From the NCBI GenBank assembly GCA_018223415.1, contig JAGTTQ010000001.1:2081865-2145864 (forward strand): a stretch of 64,000 nucleotides of DNA, read 5' to 3'. This stretch comes from Eubacteriaceae bacterium Marseille-Q4139. Lineage in GTDB: Bacteria; Bacillota; Clostridia; Lachnospirales; Lachnospiraceae. A program made the position numbers and the translations under genes. Below are positions 59,341-64,000 of this stretch, piece by piece (positions within the stretch are counted from its first letter, which is position 1; every line of letters starts with the position of its first letter). The notes under the pieces were generated by a model. It saw only the letters and a program-made list of their open reading frames with translations. It ran no database searches and was not told the DNA's origin.

Positions 59341-60519
59341 ATGAAATATGATTTTGACGAGATCGTGGACAGAAGCAAAAACCGGTCGGCAAAGTATGAC
59401 GAGCGGGTAAAAAATTTTGGCACAGACGATGTGATTCCGCTCTGGATTGCAGACATGGATTTTAAGACGGCGCAGCCTATTATCGACGCCTGCGTAAAGA
59501 AGGCCGAGGAGGGAATCTGGGGCTATACGTCCCGGCCGGAAAGCTATTTTAAGGCGTATGCCGACTGGCAGGAGAAGCGGAACGGCTGGCGGCCGGATAC
59601 GGCGTTTTTTAGCTGGAGCCTCGGCGTGGTGCCGGCGCTTACGGCTATTGTGCGTCTGTTTACGGGCGAGCATGATAAGATCATGATCCAGCCGCCGGTT
59701 TACCCGGAATTTTACGACGTGAACGAGTTAAGCGGCCGCCGTGTTGCGGAAAACAACATGATCGAAAGGGACGGCAGATGGGAGATCGACTTTGAGGACT
59801 TCGAGGAGAAGGCGAAAGACCCGCTGACGAAAATGTTTATTTTATGCAATCCCCACAATCCCCTGGGAAAGGTCTGGACGAAGGCGGAGCTGGGGCGGAT
59901 GCTCTCAATCTGCTTTGAAAACGGCGTCCTGGTGGTGTCTGATGAGATCCATTCCGACCTGATTTTCCACGGGAAAAAGCACATCCCGGCGGCCATGGCG
60001 CTTCCAGGGGCCGAAAACCGCGTGATTACCTGTCTCTCGGCTACAAAGACCTTTAATCTGGCGGGGCTTCAGGCGTCCGCCACAGTGTTTCCCAACCGGG
60101 AAATGAAGGATATTTTTGACAGGTACTGGGGTTCCCTGGATATCCACAGGAACAATGCCTTCAGCTCTGTCGCCATGGAAGCTGCCTTTCGTGAGGGCGA
60201 GGAGTGGCTGGAGCAGATGCTCGATTATGTGTCCGGGAATTTTGATTTTATTGCAGATTACTGCAAGAACCGCATTCCGAAGATCCGCCCGTCCATGCCG
60301 GACGCCACGTACCTTGTATGGCTGGACTGCCGGGAACTGGGGCTTGACGATGCGGCGCTTAAGGAGTTCATGATAAAGAAGGCAAAGCTTGGCTTAAACC
60401 CCGGCTCCAGCTTTACAAGGAGCCTGTCCGGGTTCATGCGGCTCAATGCGGCCTGTCCGCGGAGTGTGTTAAAGAAAGCCATGGAACAGCTTGAGGAGGC
60501 CGTAAACGGCCTGGAATAA
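59341..60519 (+). CDS. patB: PLP-dependent C-S lyase (MalY/PatB family)
   Basis: A 392-residue fold-type I aminotransferase-like enzyme. IPLWIADMDFKTAQPI near residue 33, CNPHNPLGKVW and the PLP lysine in LSATKTFNLAGLQAS near residue 235 match cystathionine/cysteine-S-conjugate beta-lyases. It releases pyruvate, ammonia and a thiol. It precedes the cysteine desulfidase gene by 13 bases, so the two form a sulfur-amino-acid degradation pair. Confidence 0.9.
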   Translation: MKYDFDEIVDRSKNRSAKYDERVKNFGTDDVIPLWIADMDFKTAQPIIDACVKKAEEGIWGYTSRPESYFKAYADWQEKRNGWRPDTAFFSWSLGVVPALTAIVRLFTGEHDKIMIQPPVYPEFYDVNELSGRRVAENNMIERDGRWEIDFEDFEEKAKDPLTKMFILCNPHNPLGKVWTKAELGRMLSICFENGVLVVSDEIHSDLIFHGKKHIPAAMALPGAENRVITCLSATKTFNLAGLQASATVFPNREMKDIFDRYWGSLDIHRNNAFSSVAMEAAFREGEEWLEQMLDYVSGNFDFIADYCKNRIPKIRPSMPDATYLVWLDCRELGLDDAALKEFMIKKAKLGLNPGSSFTRSLSGFMRLNAACPRSVLKKAMEQLEEAVNGLE

Positions 60520-60532
60520 ACGGAGGGAGATC

Positions 60533-61810
60533 ATGGAAGAACTGACAAGACTGATTCGTGAGGACATGCGGCCGGCCCTTGGCGTTACGGAGCCGGGAGC
60601 CATCGCCTTTGCCGTATCGAAGGCCAGAACCTATGTAAAGGGAGCGGTCACCGGCGTGGAGCTAAGGTTAAACAGCGGAATGTATAAAAATGCATATACC
60701 TGCGGAATCCCCAACAACAGTTTTATGGGAAATGAGTACGCGGCTGCCCTGGGACTTCTTGCAGGAAAGCCGGAAATGGGATTGGAATGCCTGGCAGAGG
60801 TAACGGAGGCCGACAACGCCGCCGCAGAGGAACTTGTTGCGGCAGGGAAAATCAAGGTTTCCATGAGCGGGATTTCAAGCCGCATTTTTATTGAGGCAAA
60901 GGTGACGTCGGAGAACGGGGAAGCCGTTGTGACGATCCGCGGTTCCCATACAAACATCGTCCGGATCCAGGTAAACGGCGAGACCGTCTTTTCGGGCAGT
61001 GAGGAAAGCGGCGAAGAAGAGAGTGCGCCGCCGCTCATCCATTCTTATACGTTAGAGCAGATGGTTTCCTATGCGGATACGGTTCCGGCGGCGGAGATTT
61101 CCTTTATCAGCGAGGCATATGAGATGAATTACCGCCTGTTTAAAGAGGGGCTTGAGAACCCGCGGACGACGTATGCCAGGTATCTTTTGGAAAAGAACGG
61201 CGGCCAGATCATTTCGGAGGATGAACAGAAAACGGCATCGCTTCTCTGCAACGCCGCCATTGAGGCGCGCGTCATTGGCCTGGATTTCCCGGCCATGAGC
61301 ATCACCGGTTCCGGCGCCCATGGCATCATTGCGACCATGCCGCTCTACGGTGTCGCAAAGCACAGGGGCTTGAGCGAGGAGAAGCTCTGGCGTGCCACAG
61401 CCATCAGCTATCTTGTCTGCATGTATATTAAGGAGTATTCCGGGAAGCTGTCGGCGTTCTGCGGCTGCGGGATTGCGGCCGGCACCGGCATGGCCTGCGG
61501 GCTTATATACCTTTACGGCGGCGGGATAAAAGAGATGGAGCGGGTCATCAACAACATGGCCAGCAGCATCACCGGCATGATCTGTGACGGCGGGAACCAG
61601 GGCTGCACCATGAAGGGGATCGTGGCCGTGGACGCGGCATTCCAGTCGGCGGATTTCGCCATGCACGGCATCAGCATCGAGCCGGTTCACGGGATCAACG
61701 GCAGGACGCCGGAAGCGACCATGCGCCATATGGGCGAGATCGCGTCGCCGGGCATGGAAGGGACGGAAAAGACGATTGTGGATATTTTGCAGGAGAAGAG
61801 CGGGGTGTGA
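60533..61810 (+). CDS. cyuA: L-cysteine desulfidase CyuA/YhaM (UPF0597)
   Basis: A 425-residue protein of the serine-dehydratase-alpha-like UPF0597 family. LGVTEPGAIAFAVSKA near residue 17, CGCGIAAGTGMACG near residue 308 and ICDGGNQGCTMKG provide the conserved residues, including the Cys ligands of the [4Fe-4S] cluster. It degrades cysteine to pyruvate, ammonia and H2S without PLP. GGAGG precedes the ATG. Confidence 0.9.
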   Translation: MEELTRLIREDMRPALGVTEPGAIAFAVSKARTYVKGAVTGVELRLNSGMYKNAYTCGIPNNSFMGNEYAAALGLLAGKPEMGLECLAEVTEADNAAAEELVAAGKIKVSMSGISSRIFIEAKVTSENGEAVVTIRGSHTNIVRIQVNGETVFSGSEESGEEESAPPLIHSYTLEQMVSYADTVPAAEISFISEAYEMNYRLFKEGLENPRTTYARYLLEKNGGQIISEDEQKTASLLCNAAIEARVIGLDFPAMSITGSGAHGIIATMPLYGVAKHRGLSEEKLWRATAISYLVCMYIKEYSGKLSAFCGCGIAAGTGMACGLIYLYGGGIKEMERVINNMASSITGMICDGGNQGCTMKGIVAVDAAFQSADFAMHGISIEPVHGINGRTPEATMRHMGEIASPGMEGTEKTIVDILQEKSGV

Positions 61811-61825
61811 ATGGGAGAGTGAAAG

Positions 61826-62236
61826 ATGAAACCAGCAGAGAGAATAAAATATTTCTATGAAACAATCGTATCAGAAAATCAAATTGAGAGGATGTCAGAG
61901 TTCGTATCGCCGGAATGCTGTGTAAAAATAGGAGAAAAGCAGATTCCAGCCGGCATCGACGGTATGAAAGAACACATAAAGGCGACGAAGCAGACATATC
62001 CCGATTATAGAATGAAGATTCTCAAACAGTTCTGCGCTGGGGATTATGTCATTTCAGAATTTATCATGGAAGGTACACATGAAGGGGAGTGGATTGGAAT
62101 AAAACCAACCGGCAAACGATTGGTGTTTACAGGCGTTAATATTGACAAGGTGGCGGACGGCTTAATTGTGGAACATGGAGGAGCAGTCAATACGTTTGAA
62201 ACCTTGTTTGAAGCAGGTGTAATAAGGGCAGTATAA
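61826..62236 (+). CDS. SnoaL/NTF2-like ester-cyclase-fold protein
   Basis: A 136-residue single NTF2-like cone domain. The pattern RIKYFYETIVSENQIERMSE, then GIDGMKEHIKATKQTYPDYR, then WIGIKPTGKRLVFTGVNIDK is typical of SnoaL-like polyketide-cyclase relatives. Such proteins are numerous and their substrates are mostly unknown. It follows cyuA by 15 bases but is more AT-rich, so it may be a later addition. Confidence 0.78.
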   Translation: MKPAERIKYFYETIVSENQIERMSEFVSPECCVKIGEKQIPAGIDGMKEHIKATKQTYPDYRMKILKQFCAGDYVISEFIMEGTHEGEWIGIKPTGKRLVFTGVNIDKVADGLIVEHGGAVNTFETLFEAGVIRAV

Positions 62237-62267
62237 TTTTTATACTGAAATCAAGGAGGGAACCCCA

Positions 62268-62684
62268 ATGCTCGAAACAGCACCATCTCAATCAGCCATG
62301 ACAGAACTGCTCGGGCAGTCCTTGTTTGACGTTTGGCAGAAGCTCTGTGCGGCCATTGATGAAAAATACGAAATGGAGCGTTTATGGAACACAGGCGGTA
62401 AGAACTGGACTTACGAGTACAAATACCGCAGGGGCGGAAAGACGCTTTGCTGCCTCTATGCGAAAAGCCGCTGCATTGGCTTCATGATTATTTTTGGAAA
62501 AGAGGAGAGAGCAAAATTTGAAGATATAAGGGAGACTCTTTCCGAGTCTGTTTGCAGGCGGTATGATGAAGCGAAAATCTATCATGACGGAAAGTGGGTC
62601 ATGTTTGAACCGGACAGCACGGCCGAATTTGACGATTATATGAAGCTGCTGGCTGTGAAAAGAAAGCCGAACCGGAAATCATGA
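62268..62684 (+). CDS. DUF3788-family protein
   Basis: A 138-residue cytosolic protein. WQKLCAAIDEKYEMERLWNT, then GGKNWTYEYKYRRGGKTLCC and MIIFGKEERAKFE match the DUF3788 pattern. No function is known. A strong AAGGAGGG site precedes the ATG. Confidence 0.78.
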   Translation: MLETAPSQSAMTELLGQSLFDVWQKLCAAIDEKYEMERLWNTGGKNWTYEYKYRRGGKTLCCLYAKSRCIGFMIIFGKEERAKFEDIRETLSESVCRRYDEAKIYHDGKWVMFEPDSTAEFDDYMKLLAVKRKPNRKS

Positions 62685-62729
62685 TTTCAATTTAAGGAAC
62701 CGATCCGTCATGAAATTCGCGCCAGCTTA

Positions 62730-62759
62730 TTGACAACTGTTTCGTCGGGATGTTATACT
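62730..62759 (+). promoter_or_regulatory. Promoter of tRNA-Leu
   Basis: TTGACA (62730-62735), 18 bases, TATACT (62754-62759). Confidence 0.85.
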
Positions 62760-62780
62760 GTGTTTCGTGCTGCGGCACAT

Positions 62781-62860
62781 GCGGATGTGGCGGAATTGGC
62801 AGACGCACCAGCCTTAGGAGCTGGCGGGCAACCGTGGGGGTTCAAGTCCCTTCATCCGCA
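62781..62860 (+). tRNA. tRNA-Leu (TAG)
   Basis: The acceptor GCGGATG pairs with CATCCGC; anticodon loop CTTAGGA; long class II variable arm. CCA is not encoded. Confidence 0.96.
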
Positions 62861-62889
62861 TTTCATTGATAATACGAAGATGGTTTCAG

Positions 62890-62930
62890 AGAACGCCCGG
62901 AAGGATTTGCAGACTTTCGGGCGTTCTTGC
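62890..62930 (+). terminator. Terminator after tRNA-Leu
   Basis: AGAACGCCCG (62890-62899) pairs with CGGGCGTTCT (62918-62927), followed by TGC. The T tract is short. Confidence 0.65.
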
Positions 62931-63074
62931 ATAGACAGGAGCCGTTTTCACAAGCAAAAGCAGGGAGCTTTCTTGTCTAAAGTAGATATGTATGCATATT
63001 ATTTAGACGCTGATATTAAAGATGAAATTCAGATGGTGTGGTACCTGGATATATAAAAAATTTTATGGAATGCC

Positions 63075-63239
63075 TTACGCAGGAAAGCCTGCCCGCCTTC
63101 CATCAGACGGGCTTTCCCGGCACATATCTTCAGGACTTACAATCTGGGCAACCAGCTCCTGGTGGATCCGGTTCGGCGGGGCCATATCGTAGAACTGGGG
63201 TTCTTTCATAATGATTCGTTTTTTGCTCGATAGGTACAT
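63075..63239 (-). pseudogene. Fragment of a Uma2/DUF820-family gene
   Basis: A 54-codon frame with KKRIIMKEPQFYDMAPPNRI followed by HQELVAQI. The pattern YDMAPPxRIHQELV is the N-terminal part of Uma2-family PD-(D/E)XK proteins, which are about 190 residues long; the catalytic part is absent and the end of the frame is unrelated. It lies after tRNA-Leu, in a stretch that shows signs of insertion and decay. Confidence 0.6.
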
Positions 63240-63269
63240 TAGCTTTGCAGCTAAAGATTAAAAATATGT

Positions 63270-64000
63270 TCACTCATCAATCGATTTGATATAATTAAGA
63301 CAACAGGCTAAAATAGATATCCTCTTGGTGTCTGGATTTCCAGAATAGACTACATCCGGGGAGGTGCCAAACTCGACATTACTGCTGCCGTCAGGATTCA
63401 GCCCATGCATTGTACGAAATTGCATAATTAAGCCGCTTTTAGGCAGCTTCATTCGAAAAATCTCGCTTCCGCCACCGTCACCTTTGGTGTTTTCACCTAC
63501 GATAGTTGCAAAGCCAGTGGCCTTACAGAACATTGCAAATGCATCTGCCGAAGAATATACTTCGTTATCTACAAGTAAGAAGAACTGTCCGCCACATATT
63601 TTTTTTCTATAAAGTGGCGATACAGCTACTGATAATGTACCATAGGAATCTACTTCCGAAAGATCCTCCTGATTGATTTGAGGCAATTTTAAAAGATCCT
63701 CTAAATTAGGATTTAATTCCTCCGGAAGAATATTATTTAGATTTAGATGTTCTTTTGCTTCCTTACCATATGACGTGAGATAATAGAATGTATATTTTAA
63801 CTCCTTGTCAATATTGGGAGCGACAATCGACTGCATCCAATAATTATCACTCCCGCCGCCGTTGCCAATAATATCGATAATAATATATTTCTTATCAGAA
63901 TTTTCACTGAACCATTCCAACAGTGTATTTCGATCATTCAGTATATATCTAGTATCAAAACTCCGAATTTTAACATAAGCAACATTCTCATTGATATTTC
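63270..64000 (-). CDS. S41-family peptidase, C-terminal part (gene continues beyond window)
   Basis: At least 243 residues up to the right edge; the frame is open upstream. IIIDIIGNGGGSDNYWMQSI, then FLLVDNEVYSSADAFAMFCK (nucleophile Ser) and VGENTKGDGGGSEIFRMKLP (catalytic Lys) identify a tail-specific protease/CtpA-like serine peptidase. It is markedly AT-richer than the chromosome, thus probably acquired. Signal peptide and PDZ regions, if any, lie outside. Confidence 0.85.
   Translation of the reverse strand, partial: NINENVAYVKIRSFDTRYILNDRNTLLEWFSENSDKKYIIIDIIGNGGGSDNYWMQSIVAPNIDKELKYTFYYLTSYGKEAKEHLNLNNILPEELNPNLEDLLKLPQINQEDLSEVDSYGTLSVAVSPLYRKKICGGQFFLLVDNEVYSSADAFAMFCKATGFATIVGENTKGDGGGSEIFRMKLPKSGLIMQFRTMHGLNPDGSSNVEFGTSPDVVYSGNPDTKRISILACCLNYIKSIDE

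Noticed and set aside
62730..63056. 108-codon forward frame spanning tRNA-Leu
   Set aside because: It reads through the tRNA gene and its promoter; it cannot be a real protein gene.

Overview
The window reads as chromosomal DNA of a spore-forming anaerobe of the Clostridia, most likely a gut member of the Lachnospiraceae. The evidence is a Firmicutes gene order (spoVG, spoVT, mazG, HU, rqcP, yabP, yabQ, divIC, spoIIE, tilS, hpt, ftsH), paired glgC/glgD, strong AGGAGG ribosome sites, TTGACA/TATAAT promoters and GC-rich core genes interrupted by short AT-rich islands. Species assignment is not possible from sequence reading alone.

Layout. 1-4.1 kb: two M20 amidohydrolases (the first cut by the window edge), a serine beta-lactamase-like hydrolase and a PPOX flavoprotein. 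4.2-18.2 kb: core block of glycogen synthesis (glgC, glgD), sporulation regulators (spoVG, spoVT), a DUF1538 membrane protein with a tandem PII-like partner, mazG, HU, rqcP, spore-coat and division genes, a membrane-free SpoIIE, tilS, hpt and ftsH. 18.2-20.6 kb: a candidate C-rich small RNA and a cytosolic GH13 enzyme. 20.6-24.4 kb: a scarred accessory stretch with a sirtuin remnant, an AbrB/ParE-type toxin-antitoxin pair with a frameshifted toxin, a class M sirtuin/zinc-macrodomain/flavin-ferredoxin operon and a deleted HxlR regulator. 24.4-28.6 kb: tRNA-Tyr, tRNA-Phe and tRNA-Gly, with a 3.9-kb AT-rich integrative element inserted in the tRNA-Gly 3' end. 28.8-33.6 kb: an Rpn-type nuclease and pstSCAB.

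33.7-47.6 kb: a nutrient region built from an M20 hydrolase, a complete dipeptide-type ABC transporter, a cytosolic C39-like cysteine hydrolase, a FrlB-like SIS deglycase and a GntR regulator, then tRNA-Gly(GCC), a compact type I toxin-antitoxin locus, a von Willebrand A protein, and frlD plus a second frlB copy. The two FrlB proteins are identical over about 306 residues. I infer a system for uptake and deglycation of Amadori-modified (glycated) peptides. 47.8-62.7 kb: a choloylglycine/penicillin-V-acylase hydrolase, a LysR regulator diverging from a creatininase-GltS-M20 operon, an aldo/keto reductase, two more M20 enzymes, a second serine hydrolase, a PatB/CyuA cysteine catabolic pair and small proteins. 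62.8-64 kb: tRNA-Leu, a Uma2 remnant and an incomplete S41 peptidase.

Six M20 hydrolases, two beta-lactamase-fold hydrolases, two peptide or amino-acid transport systems and deglycation enzymes in 64 kb point to scavenging of modified amino acids and peptides. The least described items are the type I toxin-antitoxin locus at 43.6-44.1 kb (with a decayed relative at 56 kb), the glycated-peptide region, and a recurring tRNA-Gly-linked element-end module seen at three places.
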